Positions 33,721 through 42,010 of a stretch of 64,000 nucleotides of DNA are shown here, piece after piece. Each line of letters begins with the position of its first letter. Position 1 is the stretch's first letter. This stretch comes from Streptomyces sp. Ag109_O5-10. Lineage in GTDB: Bacteria > Actinomycetota > Actinomycetes > Streptomycetales > Streptomycetaceae. A program made the translations under genes and the position numbers. Location of the stretch: the NCBI RefSeq assembly GCF_900105755.1, contig NZ_FNTQ01000001.1, forward strand, positions 7,192,001 through 7,256,000. Direction: 5' to 3'. The notes beneath the pieces were generated by a model. That model saw nothing but the letters and a program-made list of their open reading frames with translations. It was not told the origin of the DNA and ran no database searches.

Positions 33721-34698
33721 ATGCTGCGAGTCGCGGTCGTCGCGTCCCCGCCCGTGTCGATGTTCAACCTCGCCATTCCGGAAATGCTGTTCGACAAGGC
33801 GACGGTCGACGGGCGGCCCGGGTACGAAGTGGTGATCTGCGCGCCCGACCCCGGCCCGGTCCCCACGACGGGAGGACTCGACCTGTACGTCCCGTGCGGC
33901 CTGGAGGCGCTGCGGGAGGCGGACACGGTGATCGTGGCCGGTACCGGCAAGCTCCACTCGCCGGATCCCCGGGTGCTGACGGCACTGCGCGAGGCGGCCG
34001 GCGCCGGCGTGCGGATCGCCTCCCTCTGCACCGGCGCCTTCTCGCTCGCCGAGGCCGGACTGCTCAAGGGCCGCAGGGCGACCACCTATTGGACGCACGC
34101 CGGCGAACTGCGCCGCCGGCACCCCGACGTCGAGGTCCAGGGCGACGTCCTCTACGCCCAGGACGGCCCGTTCCTCACCTCTTCCGGCTACGCGGCCGGC
34201 ATCGACCTGTGCCTGCACCTGATCCGCACCGACTACGGCGCCGCCGTCGCCAACGAGGTCGCCCGCCTCGCCCTGGTCGCGCCGGTACGGCCGGGCGGGC
34301 AGACCCAGTTCACCCACACCCCGCTGCCGCCCGAGCGCGGCACCGCCTGCTCCGACACCCGCGGCTGGGCCATGCGCAACCTCGACAAGCCGCTCACCCT
34401 CGCCGACCTGGCCCGGCACGCCGGGGTCTCGGTGCGCACCCTCACCCGCCGTTTCCACGCGGAGAGCGGGGTCAGTCCGCTGCAGTGGCTGCTGCACCAG
34501 CGCGTCGAGCGGGCCAGGGAGCTGCTGGAGACCACCACGCTGCCGATGGACCGGGTGGCCGCCGCCTGCGGCCTGGGCACCGCCGACTCCCTCCGTGCCC
34601 ACGTGGTGCGCCGCACCGGGCTGACCCCGAGCGCCTACCGCGCCCAGTTCAGCCGGGTCGGAACCGGCGCGGGCGGGGCCACGTCCTCCGTTGCGTGA
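33721..34698 (+). CDS. GlxA-family AraC regulator with DJ-1/PfpI domain
   Basis: 325 residues. Residues ~1-165 form a DJ-1/PfpI-like amidotransferase domain with the nucleophile elbow ASLCTGAFSLAEAG. The C-terminal ~100 residues are an AraC double HTH (LTLADLARHAGVSVRTLTRRF and DRVAAACGLGTADSLRAH). GGAGG-like CCGGAGG at 33706-33712 supports ATG 33721 over an in-frame ATG at 33700. It is divergent from the DHA2 exporter, which it may regulate, and its stop overlaps or abuts the acetyltransferase gene. Confidence 0.9.
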   Translation: MLRVAVVASPPVSMFNLAIPEMLFDKATVDGRPGYEVVICAPDPGPVPTTGGLDLYVPCGLEALREADTVIVAGTGKLHSPDPRVLTALREAAGAGVRIASLCTGAFSLAEAGLLKGRRATTYWTHAGELRRRHPDVEVQGDVLYAQDGPFLTSSGYAAGIDLCLHLIRTDYGAAVANEVARLALVAPVRPGGQTQFTHTPLPPERGTACSDTRGWAMRNLDKPLTLADLARHAGVSVRTLTRRFHAESGVSPLQWLLHQRVERARELLETTTLPMDRVAAACGLGTADSLRAHVVRRTGLTPSAYRAQFSRVGTGAGGATSSVA

Positions 34699-34724
34699 TC
34701 AGTGACCGTGTGAAGGGGCTGCGG

Positions 34725-35207
34725 GTGATCCGTACCGCCCTGTCCGCCGAGGCGGAGACCATCGCCGCGCTGCACCACCGGGCCCGGTCGATGTACTACC
34801 CGGACGGCCTGCCCGATGACGGCGTCGACTGGACGGCCGCCTGGCGCGGTGCCGTCGAGCGGCCGGACGGGCAGGTGCTGTGCGTGGTGGAAGCGGGGGC
34901 GGTCATCGGGGTCGCCTCGTTCCGCACCCCGGAGGGCGCCGGTGCCGAAACGGTCGAGCTGTTCCAGTTCCATGTAGACCCCGGGCACTGGCGGGCCGGG
35001 GCGGGCACCGCCCTGCACGCCGCCTGCCTGGAGCAGTGGCGGGCCGAGGGCAGACGGACCGCCGTGCTGGACGTGCACGTGGACAACCGGCGGGCTCAGG
35101 CCTTCTACGCCCGCCAGGGCTGGGTGCCGGACTCCGAGCACCCGCCGGCCGAGGGGGACCACCACCTCTACCTGCGGTACGCGGTGAGCGGGGAACGAGG
35201 GGAATGA
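34725..35207 (+). CDS. GNAT-family N-acetyltransferase
   Basis: 160 residues. GNAT core: motif A is ELFQFHVDPGHWRAGAGTAL (a variant of the acetyl-CoA loop), followed by LDVHVDNRRAQAFYARQGW, the usual motif B with Tyr near the active site. The target of acetylation is unknown. GTG 34725 has AAGGGG 6 nt upstream; an earlier GTG at 34695 would overlap the regulator stop as GTGA and is the alternative. Probably co-transcribed with the GlxA-type regulator. Confidence 0.82.
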   Translation: MIRTALSAEAETIAALHHRARSMYYPDGLPDDGVDWTAAWRGAVERPDGQVLCVVEAGAVIGVASFRTPEGAGAETVELFQFHVDPGHWRAGAGTALHAACLEQWRAEGRRTAVLDVHVDNRRAQAFYARQGWVPDSEHPPAEGDHHLYLRYAVSGERGE

Positions 35208-35271
35208 CGGAGGCTGTTTGAAGGTTCAGGCAGTTGGAAGACCTTCTGCCGATACCTGGAGAGCCGAGAAC

Positions 35272-35988
35272 ATGCGGGTCGAGATCTGGTCCGATATCGC
35301 TTGCCCCTGGTGCTATGTCGGAAAGGCGCGCTTCGAGAAGGCGCTCGCCGCCTTCCCGCACCGCGACGAGGTCGAGGTCGTGCACCGCTCCTTCGAGCTG
35401 GACCCCGGCCGCGCCAAGGACGACGTCCAGCCGGTGCTGGCCATGCTCAGCAAGAAGTACGGCATGAGCGAGGCCCAGGCCCAGGCGGGCGAGGAGAACC
35501 TGGGCGCGCAGGCCGCGTCCGAGGGCCTCGCGTACCTGACCCGGGGCCGCGACCACGGCAACACCTTCGACCTGCACCGGCTGCTGCACTTCGCCAAGGA
35601 CGAGGGGCGTCAGGACGAGCTGATCCAGATCCTCTACCGGGCGAACTTCGCCGAGGAGCGGTCCCTCTTCACCGAGGGCGAGGACCGGCTCGTGGAGCTG
35701 GCCGTGGAGGCCGGACTGGACGCGGCGGCCGTGCGCGCGGTGCTCGCCGACCCGTCCCGCTACGCCGACGAGGTGCGCGCCGACGAGCGCGAGGCCGCGG
35801 AGCTCGGCGCCAACGGGGTGCCGTTCTTCGTCCTCGACCGGAAGTACGGGGTCTCGGGGGCCCAGCCCGCCGAGGTGTTCACGCAGGCGCTCACCCAGGC
35901 CTGGGGCGCGCGCTCCCCCCTGAAGCTGATCGACCAGGGCGGCGCGGAGGCCTGCGGGCCGGACGGGTGCGCGGTCCCGCAGCACTGA
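35272..35988 (+). CDS. DsbA-family (FrnE-like) dithiol oxidoreductase
   Basis: 238 residues, thioredoxin fold with inserted helical domain. Active-site CPWC at 11-14 directly after the first strand (VEIWSDIACPWC), and a cis-Pro loop in ANGVPFFVLD near residue 185. No signal peptide, so it acts in the cytoplasm. FrnE-type proteins are linked to polyketide tailoring or oxidative stress and disulfide exchange. ATG 35272 has GGAGAG 8 nt upstream. A C-terminal CGPDGC pair may be an extra redox or metal site. Confidence 0.88.
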   Translation: MRVEIWSDIACPWCYVGKARFEKALAAFPHRDEVEVVHRSFELDPGRAKDDVQPVLAMLSKKYGMSEAQAQAGEENLGAQAASEGLAYLTRGRDHGNTFDLHRLLHFAKDEGRQDELIQILYRANFAEERSLFTEGEDRLVELAVEAGLDAAAVRAVLADPSRYADEVRADEREAAELGANGVPFFVLDRKYGVSGAQPAEVFTQALTQAWGARSPLKLIDQGGAEACGPDGCAVPQH

Positions 35989-36013
35989 GAAGGGCCAGGT
36001 CAGGGCTGTCGTA

Positions 36014-36026
36014 TAAGCGTCGCTTA
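36014..36026. promoter_or_regulatory. Short dyad upstream of class V aminotransferase
   Basis: TAAGCG-T-CGCTTA, a perfect 13-bp dyad 60 nt before the aminotransferase start in the 97-nt gap after the frnE-like gene. Possible operator; low certainty. Confidence 0.3.
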
Positions 36027-36085
36027 GCGTATCCACGTAGAAATCCGCAATGGACGGGGGGTTCCCCGGGCCGCAGAGTGGACGC

Positions 36086-37147
36086 ATGGAGACCACGGAG
36101 TCGTTCGAGAGCCTCGTCCGCGCCGAGTTCGCGCCGAAGACCGTCTACCTCAACAGCGCGAGCAACAGCCTGCTGCCCGCCCGTACCGTGGCCGCCCTGC
36201 ACGAGGCGGCGCTGCTGCGGGCCGAGGGCCGGCCGCTGACCCCGCTGTACGAGGACGTGGAGGCGTGCCGGGCCGCCTACGCCCGGCTCGCCGGCGTCCC
36301 GGTGACCCGGGTCGCGGCGGGCGCCTCGGTCGCCGCGCACTCCGGCGTGATCGCCGCCTCGCTGCCGGCCGGCGCCGAAGTCCTCACCGCCGAGGACGAC
36401 TTCACCTCCGTACTGAACCCGTTCCACGTCCGCGGCGACCTGAAGGTCCGTGCGGTGCCGCTGGAGCGCATCGCGGACTCCGTCCGCCCGGACACCGCCC
36501 TCGTGGCGGTCAGCGCGGTCCAGTCGGCGGACGGCCGGCTCGCCGACCTGCCCGCGCTCCGCGAGGCCGCCCGTGCGCACGGGGCCCGCACCTACGTGGA
36601 CTTCTCCCAGGCGGCCGGCTGGCTGCCGATGGACGCCGACGGGTACGACTTCACCGCGTCCGTCTCCTTCAAGTGGCTGCTCGGCCCGCACGGCGTGGCC
36701 TTCCTCGTGCTCCCCGAGGACTTCGGCGGCCTGACCCCGCTGCTCGCGGGCTGGGTCGCGGGCGAGGAGCCGTGGCAGAGCTGCTACGGCCCGGTCGCCG
36801 AACTCGCCCACTCCGCCCGCCGGTTCGACCTCACCCATGCCCTGTTCACGTTCGCCGGCCTGCGCCGCTCGCTCGACCTGATCGAGGAACTCGGCATGGC
36901 CGCCGTGCACGCCCACGACGTGGGCCTCGCCGACCGGTTCCGTGCCGGGCTCGCGGTCCTCGGGCACGAGCCGGTGCCCGCGCCCGGCTCGGCGATCGTC
37001 TCGGTCCCCGGGCTCGGCGGCCGGCAGCCCGCACTGAGCCGGGCCGGCATCGAGGTCTCCGACCGCGCGGGTAACCTGCGCGCCGCCTTCCACCTCTTCA
37101 ACACGACCGACGACGTGGACCGCCTGCTCGACGCCCTCGCGGGCTGA
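36086..37147 (+). CDS. Class V aminotransferase / cysteine-desulfurase-like PLP enzyme
   Basis: 353 residues, fold-type I PLP enzyme. D172 (TYVDFSQAAGW) binds the pyridine nitrogen, and Schiff-base K196 is in SFKWLLGPHG. The opening VYLNSASNSLLP is typical of the kynureninase/cysteine-desulfurase side of class V. No mobile-loop cysteine of a true desulfurase is evident, so substrate and reaction are open. ATG 36086 was chosen by family alignment; ATG 36050 is a longer alternative, and neither has a strong ribosome binding site. Confidence 0.8.
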   Translation: METTESFESLVRAEFAPKTVYLNSASNSLLPARTVAALHEAALLRAEGRPLTPLYEDVEACRAAYARLAGVPVTRVAAGASVAAHSGVIAASLPAGAEVLTAEDDFTSVLNPFHVRGDLKVRAVPLERIADSVRPDTALVAVSAVQSADGRLADLPALREAARAHGARTYVDFSQAAGWLPMDADGYDFTASVSFKWLLGPHGVAFLVLPEDFGGLTPLLAGWVAGEEPWQSCYGPVAELAHSARRFDLTHALFTFAGLRRSLDLIEELGMAAVHAHDVGLADRFRAGLAVLGHEPVPAPGSAIVSVPGLGGRQPALSRAGIEVSDRAGNLRAAFHLFNTTDDVDRLLDALAG

Positions 37148-37232
37148 CCCGGGCGGCTCGGGCCGGTCAGGTCCGCGCCGCGTTCCCCGGGCGCAGGAGC
37201 GCTGCCCGGACTACCCCGCGCCGTGACACGGC

Positions 37233-37267
37233 TCAGGGGCCGCCACGTCGGACGTGACGGCCCCTGA
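37233..37267. terminator. Bidirectional terminator between aminotransferase and ectD
   Basis: TCAGGGGCCG and CGGCCCCTGA form a perfect 10-bp outer stem. The 15-nt interior holds a second stem (CACGTC/GACGTG), making a long hairpin in the 137-nt gap between convergent genes. Confidence 0.75.
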
Positions 37268-37284
37268 AGGGGAGAGGCGGACGC

Positions 37285-38172
37285 TCAGCGGACCGGCGTG
37301 AAGTCCCGCGCCCCGATGAACTCGGGCCGGCGCACCGGCGCGGCGAACGGCTCCACCGCCGTGTTCTCCACGCTGTTGAACACGATGAAGACGTTGCTGC
37401 GCGGGAACGGCGTGATGTTGTCGCCCGAGCCGTGCATGCAGTTGCAGTCGAACCAGGTCGCCGACCCGGCCCGGCCGGTGAACAGCTTGATGCCGTGCCG
37501 CGAGGCCAGTTCCGTCAGCGCCTCGTCCGACGGGGTGCCCGCGTCCTGCATCTGCAGCGACTTCTTGTAGTTGTCCTCCGGGGTGGCACCGGCGCAGCCC
37601 AGGAACGTCCGGTGCGAGCCCGGCATGATCATCAGGCCGCCGTTGGTGTCGTGGTTCTCGGTCAGGGCGATCGAGACGGACACCGTGCGCATGTTCGGCA
37701 GGCCGTCCTCGGCGTGCCAGGTCTCGAAGTCCGAGTGCCAGTAGAAGCCGCTGGCGCCGAACCCCGGCTTGACGTTGATCCGGGACTGGTGGACGTACAC
37801 GTCCGAGCCGAGGATCTGCCGGGCCCGGCCGACCACCCGCTCGTCGCGCACCAGGTTCGCGAACACCTCGCTGATCCGGTGCACCTCGAAGACGGACCGG
37901 ATCTCCTTCGACTTCGGCTCCACGACGGAGCGTTCGTCGGCCCGGATCGCCGGGTCGGTGATCAGCCGCTCCAGCTCCCGCTGGTACATGGCGACCTCGT
38001 CGTCCCCGATGAGCTGGTCGACGGTGAGGAAGCCGTCCCGCTCGAACGCCTTCAGCCGGTCGGTGGGGATCGGCCCGGCGGCGCCGGGCGCCGACCAGAC
38101 GACCGGGTCCTTGCGGGGGACGGCGACCTCGACGGGGCCCCGGCTCGGGTACAGGTCGGTGACGGTGGTCAT
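37285..38172 (-). CDS. ectD: Ectoine hydroxylase
   Basis: 295 residues. Non-heme Fe(II)/2-oxoglutarate dioxygenase that makes 5-hydroxyectoine from ectoine. The iron ligands are the HxD of YWHSDFETWHAEDG and the distal His of CMHGSGDN; the stretch FYWHSDFETWH is the EctD family signature. Last gene of ectABCD, 2 nt after ectC, so the whole operon is probably read from the ectA promoter. Makes a heat- and salt-protecting solute. Confidence 0.95.
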   Translation of the reverse strand: MTTVTDLYPSRGPVEVAVPRKDPVVWSAPGAAGPIPTDRLKAFERDGFLTVDQLIGDDEVAMYQRELERLITDPAIRADERSVVEPKSKEIRSVFEVHRISEVFANLVRDERVVGRARQILGSDVYVHQSRINVKPGFGASGFYWHSDFETWHAEDGLPNMRTVSVSIALTENHDTNGGLMIMPGSHRTFLGCAGATPEDNYKKSLQMQDAGTPSDEALTELASRHGIKLFTGRAGSATWFDCNCMHGSGDNITPFPRSNVFIVFNSVENTAVEPFAAPVRRPEFIGARDFTPVR

Positions 38173-38174
38173 GG

Positions 38175-38573
38175 TCAGCCCTCCTCCGTCAGCAGGGGAT
38201 AGACGCCGTTCTCGTCGTGGTCCTCCCGGCCGGTGACCGGCGGGTTGAACACGCAGACGCAGCGGAAGTCCGCCTTGACGCGCAGCGAGTGCCGCTCGTG
38301 CCCGTCGAGGAGGTACATGGTCCCGGGGGTGATCGTGTACGACGTCCCGGTCTCGTGGTCGGTCAGCTCGGCCTCGCCCTCGACGCAGACGACGGCCTCG
38401 ATGTGGTTGGCGTACCACATCGTCGTCTCGGTGCCCGCGTAGAGGATCGTCTCGTGCAGCGAGAAGCCGACCCGCTCCTTCGCGAGGACGATGCGTTTGC
38501 TCTCCCAGGTCCCGGACGCGGACTTCACATGCCGGTCGGTGCCTTCGATCTCCTTGAACGAACGGACGATCAC
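38175..38573 (-). CDS. ectC: L-ectoine synthase
   Basis: 132-residue cupin. Cyclises N-gamma-acetyl-diaminobutyrate to ectoine. Family segments MIVRSFKEIEGTDRHV, GFSLHETILYAGTET, and the metal-site region WYANHIEAVVCVEGEAEL are present at full length. The GTG (complement of 38571-38573) gives the conserved N-terminus; GGAGG lies 12 nt upstream, and a nearer TTG would add only four residues. Confidence 0.95.
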   Translation of the reverse strand: MIVRSFKEIEGTDRHVKSASGTWESKRIVLAKERVGFSLHETILYAGTETTMWYANHIEAVVCVEGEAELTDHETGTSYTITPGTMYLLDGHERHSLRVKADFRCVCVFNPPVTGREDHDENGVYPLLTEEG

Positions 38574-38605
38574 GGTGGTGTACAACCTCCTTGGTTCTGA
38601 TCCGG

Positions 38606-39877
38606 TCAGACGGTCTCGCGGACGGCGCGGGCGAGGATGCTCAGCCCCTCGTCCAGTTCGTCCGGGGTGACGGTCAGGGCGGGCAGCAGCTTGACGACCT
38701 CGCTCTCCGGCCCAGACGTCTCGATGAGCAGCCCGAGTTCGAAGGCGCGCCGGGCGATCCGCCCGGCCCGCTCCTTGTCGTGGAACTCCAGGCCCCACAC
38801 CAGGCCCCGCCCCCGGTACTCGCGCACGTCCGCCAGGTTCTCCTCGACGATCGTGATGAGCCCCTGCTCGACCTGCTCGCCCTTGGTCCGGGTCTGCTTC
38901 TCCATCGCCGGGCCGTCGGTCCAGTAGCTCTCCAGGGCGGCGGCCGCGGTGACGAACGCGGGGTTGTTGCCGCGGAAGGTGCCGTTGTGCTCGCCCGGCT
39001 CCCACACGTCCAGCTCGGGCCGGAACAGGCACAGCGACATCGGCAGCCCGTAGCCGCTGATGGACTTGGACACGGTGACGATGTCCGGGACGATCCCCGA
39101 CTCCTCGAAGGAGAAGAAGGCGCCGGTGCGTCCGCAGCCCATCTGGATGTCGTCCACGATCAGCAGCATGTCCTGCCGCTCGCAGAGCTCCTTCAGGGCA
39201 CGCAGCCACTCGGGCCGGGCGACGTTGATGCCGCCCTCGCCCTGCACGGTCTCCACGATCACCGCGGCCGGCTTGTTGAGCCCGGACCCCTGGTCCTCGA
39301 GCAGCCGCTCGAACCACAGGAAGTCCGGGACGGTCCCCTCGAAGTAGTTGTCGAAGGGCATCGGTGTGCCGTGCACCAGCGGGATCCCGGCCCCGGCCCG
39401 CTTGAAAGCGTTGCCGGTGACGGCGAGCGAGCCGAGGGACATCCCGTGGAAGGCGTTGGTGAACGACACGATCGCCTCGCGCCCCTTCACCTTCCGGGCG
39501 AGCTTGAGCGCCGACTCGACGGCGTTCGTCCCCGTCGGCCCCGGGAACATGACCTTGTACGGCAGCTCGCGCGGCCGCAGCACCAGGTCCTGGAACGTCT
39601 GCAGGAACGACCGCTTGGCCGTGGTCGACATGTCGAGGCCGTGGGTGACGCCGTCCCGTTCCAGGTAGTCGAGCAGCGCCCGTTTCAGTACGGGGTTGTT
39701 GTGGCCGTAGTTGAGTGATCCGGCGCCGGCGAAGAAGTCGAGGTACTCGTGGCCGTCCTCGTCGTACATGCGGCTGCCCCGGGCCCGGTCGAACACGGTC
39801 GGCCAGCCGCGGCAGTAGCTGCGGACCTCGGACTCCAGGGTCTCGAAGACGCTCAGGTCGGGCTGGATGATGGTCAC
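38606..39877 (-). CDS. ectB: L-2,4-diaminobutyrate--2-oxoglutarate transaminase
   Basis: 423-residue class III aminotransferase. Converts aspartate semialdehyde to L-2,4-diaminobutyrate with glutamate as amino donor. PLP-binding lysine is in TVSKSISGYGLP. Other class III features are IVDDIQMGCGRTG and PGPTGTNAVESALKLAR. Full length for EctB. It follows ectA by 11 nt. Confidence 0.96.
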   Translation of the reverse strand: MTIIQPDLSVFETLESEVRSYCRGWPTVFDRARGSRMYDEDGHEYLDFFAGAGSLNYGHNNPVLKRALLDYLERDGVTHGLDMSTTAKRSFLQTFQDLVLRPRELPYKVMFPGPTGTNAVESALKLARKVKGREAIVSFTNAFHGMSLGSLAVTGNAFKRAGAGIPLVHGTPMPFDNYFEGTVPDFLWFERLLEDQGSGLNKPAAVIVETVQGEGGINVARPEWLRALKELCERQDMLLIVDDIQMGCGRTGAFFSFEESGIVPDIVTVSKSISGYGLPMSLCLFRPELDVWEPGEHNGTFRGNNPAFVTAAAALESYWTDGPAMEKQTRTKGEQVEQGLITIVEENLADVREYRGRGLVWGLEFHDKERAGRIARRAFELGLLIETSGPESEVVKLLPALTVTPDELDEGLSILARAVRETV

Positions 39878-39888
39878 GGCGGGGCTCC

Positions 39889-40404
39889 TCAGTGCGATGT
39901 GGGGGTCAAGGGGCCGATGCGGTACAGGACTTCGGGGTCGTGCGGACCGTCGGGGAACTCACCGGCCTCGAACAGCACCGTGCGTTCGACGACGGCGCCG
40001 TGCCGGGCGGCGTACGAGGTGAACAGGCGCTCGGAGGCGGTGTTGCCGGGCGTGATGGTGGTCTCGACGGCGGTGAGCGGCCGGTCGACGGCCACCCGCG
40101 CCGTGAGCCCGTCCAGCAGTTGTGCCGCGATGCCGCGCCCGCGCTGCGTGGCGTCCACGGCCACCTGCCAGACGAGCAGCGTGTCCGGCCGGTCCGGCCG
40201 GGTGTATCCGGTCACGAACCCGACGGGCTCGCCGTCCGCGCCCCGCGCCACCGCCGAGGTGCCGGCGAAATCCCGGCACCACAGCAGATAGCTGTACGAG
40301 GAGTTCAGATCGAGGCTTCCGGAATCCTTGGCGATACGCCAGAGAGCGGCACCGTCGGTCACCAGCGGGCGGTCGACGATCAGGTCTGCTTGTGGGGCAG
40401 TCAT
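39889..40404 (-). CDS. ectA: L-2,4-diaminobutyrate N-gamma-acetyltransferase
   Basis: 171-residue GNAT enzyme of ectoine synthesis. LDLNSSYSYLLWCRDFAGTSAVA and the acetyl-CoA loop QRGRGIAAQLLDGL are EctA hallmarks. The ATG (complement of 40402-40404) starts MTAPQADL. No ribosome binding site is visible just upstream; instead a -10-like hexamer sits 8 nt before the ATG, which suggests a leaderless transcript. First gene of ectABCD. Confidence 0.95.
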   Translation of the reverse strand: MTAPQADLIVDRPLVTDGAALWRIAKDSGSLDLNSSYSYLLWCRDFAGTSAVARGADGEPVGFVTGYTRPDRPDTLLVWQVAVDATQRGRGIAAQLLDGLTARVAVDRPLTAVETTITPGNTASERLFTSYAARHGAVVERTVLFEAGEFPDGPHDPEVLYRIGPLTPTSH

Positions 40405-40412
40405 GCGAATTG

Positions 40413-40441
40413 AATTTAGCGAGGCAAATGCAAAAATGCAC
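40413..40441 (-). promoter_or_regulatory. Putative ectABCD promoter, leaderless type
   Basis: Minus strand: -10-like TAAATT (40418 to 40413) and -35-like GTGCAT (40441 to 40436) with a 17-nt spacer. The -10 ends 8 nt before the ectA ATG, so transcription would start at or next to the A of ATG. The surrounding 100 nt are unusually AT-rich for this genome. Confidence 0.5.
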
Positions 40442-40643
40442 GGCGAGCATCGCCGGTGGCCGAATTTTGGCTGCCTGTATGTCCCAATATGTACCACTAC
40501 AATTCGGGCGAATAACCCCGCTGTGTGGAGTGTGTCACAGGGTTGAAACCTGGACGAAATTTTCTCCGTTTAGCTACGCAAAAACCGGGCAGAAGAACTC
40601 GGGTAAGCCATCCACAGAAAAGGAATTCGAGATTTCCTTGAAT

Positions 40644-41792
40644 TCAGGCGCCGATATCGCCGGGTGTCCGCTCCCGCAACCGTCCGGACTGCTGCCGCCA
40701 GGTGGACTCGACCGCCCGCCGGGCGCCCTCCGGGTCCACCGCGAGCCCCCGCTCCGCCAGTCCCGCGCCGATCGCCGCCAGGCTCGACCGGACGGTGCCG
40801 GCCGTCGCGTCCACCCCGTAGTGGTTGACCCGGATCATCTCCCCGGCCAGGGCGCCCCCGCCCGCGGCCAGTGGCAGGGTTCCGTCGCCCGCCAGCGCCT
40901 CGGCGACCAGCTCCGACGCGACCACGCCCGGCGGCACCCGGAGCGTCGTGGCGACCGGTGCCGCGTCGGACTCCGCGTACACGTACGGCTCCAGGCCGCC
41001 GCCGAGGGCCACCGCCCCGGCGCGGGTGGCCAGTGCGGCCGTGCGGTGCCGGGCCATCACGGTCTCCGGGCCGTCCGCCTCGATCCGCTCGACGCACGCC
41101 TCCAGGGCGAGCATCTCCAGCTGCGCCGGCGCGTGCGGCAGCGCCTTGCGGCCACCGTCGACCCAGCGCTCCTTCCAGTCCAGCAGGGAGAGGTAGGAGC
41201 GGCGCGGGGCGTTCGGGTTCGCCGCCATCCGGGCCCACGCCCGCGCGCTCACCGAAACCGCCGAGACGCCGGCCGGGCCGCCCATCGCCTTCTGCGCCCC
41301 GATCACGCACAGGTCCACGCCCCACGCGTCCGGCAGCACCGGCTCGGCCCCGACCGAGGCGACCGCGTCCAGGTAGAAGAGGGCGCCGTGGGCCCGTACC
41401 ACCTCGCCGATCTCCGCGACCGGGTTGGTGTTGCCGGTCGCCGCCTCCGCGTGCACCAGGGACACGAAGTCGATCTCCGGGTGCTCGGCGAACGCCTCCC
41501 GGACCTGCCCGGCCGTCACCGCCGTGTGGAACGGCACCGCGAGGTCGATCACCGTCGCGCCGCAGTCCCGCAGCCAGTTCCCGAACGTCTGCCCGTACGG
41601 GCCGGTGATCACGTTCAGCGCGGTCGTCCCCGGTCCGGCCGCGGCCCTGATCGCGCCCTCCAGGGGCAGCAGCGCCTCGCCCTGCATGATCACGACGTCC
41701 TGGCGGGTGTCCAGCAGCCGGGCCACCCGGTCCTCGATCGCGGCGAAGCGGGCGGCGGTCAGCGGGGGCAGGTCGAGGAAGGGGTGGGTCAC
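40644..41792 (-). CDS. Class V aminotransferase (alanine/serine-glyoxylate type)
   Basis: 382 residues, fold-type I PLP enzyme. D142 (LFYLDAVASVG) and Schiff-base K168 (IGAQKAMGGPAG), with the helix TGPYGQTFGNWLRDCGA after the small domain, fit the alanine-glyoxylate/serine-glyoxylate/PucG subfamily. The exact amino donor is unknown. Located 239 nt upstream of ectA on the same strand and divergent from an amino-acid ABC transporter, so it may handle the amino acid that transporter brings in. Confidence 0.85.
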   Translation of the reverse strand: MTHPFLDLPPLTAARFAAIEDRVARLLDTRQDVVIMQGEALLPLEGAIRAAAGPGTTALNVITGPYGQTFGNWLRDCGATVIDLAVPFHTAVTAGQVREAFAEHPEIDFVSLVHAEAATGNTNPVAEIGEVVRAHGALFYLDAVASVGAEPVLPDAWGVDLCVIGAQKAMGGPAGVSAVSVSARAWARMAANPNAPRRSYLSLLDWKERWVDGGRKALPHAPAQLEMLALEACVERIEADGPETVMARHRTAALATRAGAVALGGGLEPYVYAESDAAPVATTLRVPPGVVASELVAEALAGDGTLPLAAGGGALAGEMIRVNHYGVDATAGTVRSSLAAIGAGLAERGLAVDPEGARRAVESTWRQQSGRLRERTPGDIGA

Positions 41793-41905
41793 GGCGGGGC
41801 TCTCCTCAGTCGCGGCAGGTGGATCAAGACGAGCGTAACCGCCGCCCCTTCACCGCCCCGACCGGCGATTTCTTAGGCCGGGCGATCGGCTGGCCATCGG
41901 TTTGG

Positions 41906-41934
41906 TTTGGGAAAGCCAAACATCTCCTTATAAT
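41906..41934 (+). promoter_or_regulatory. Vegetative-type promoter of amino-acid ABC operon
   Basis: A perfect TATAAT at 41929-41934 with a weak -35 (TTTGGG at 41906-41911) 17 nt upstream. It lies about 75 nt before the binding-protein start in the 218-bp divergent region. The upstream GTTTGG..CCAAAC dyad (41900-41921) overlaps the -35 and could be an operator. Confidence 0.55.
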
Positions 41935-42010
41935 CGGAACCCGTAGAACCGGAATCCAAAGCTCCCTCACAGACCGACGGGAGCTCACCCACAGACTCAC
42001 GGGAGGTCTC

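Noticed and set aside
35215..35271. Riboswitch or attenuator before the FrnE-like gene
   Set aside because: Only a weak 5-bp stem (GGCAG/CTGCC) is present and the leader is very short.
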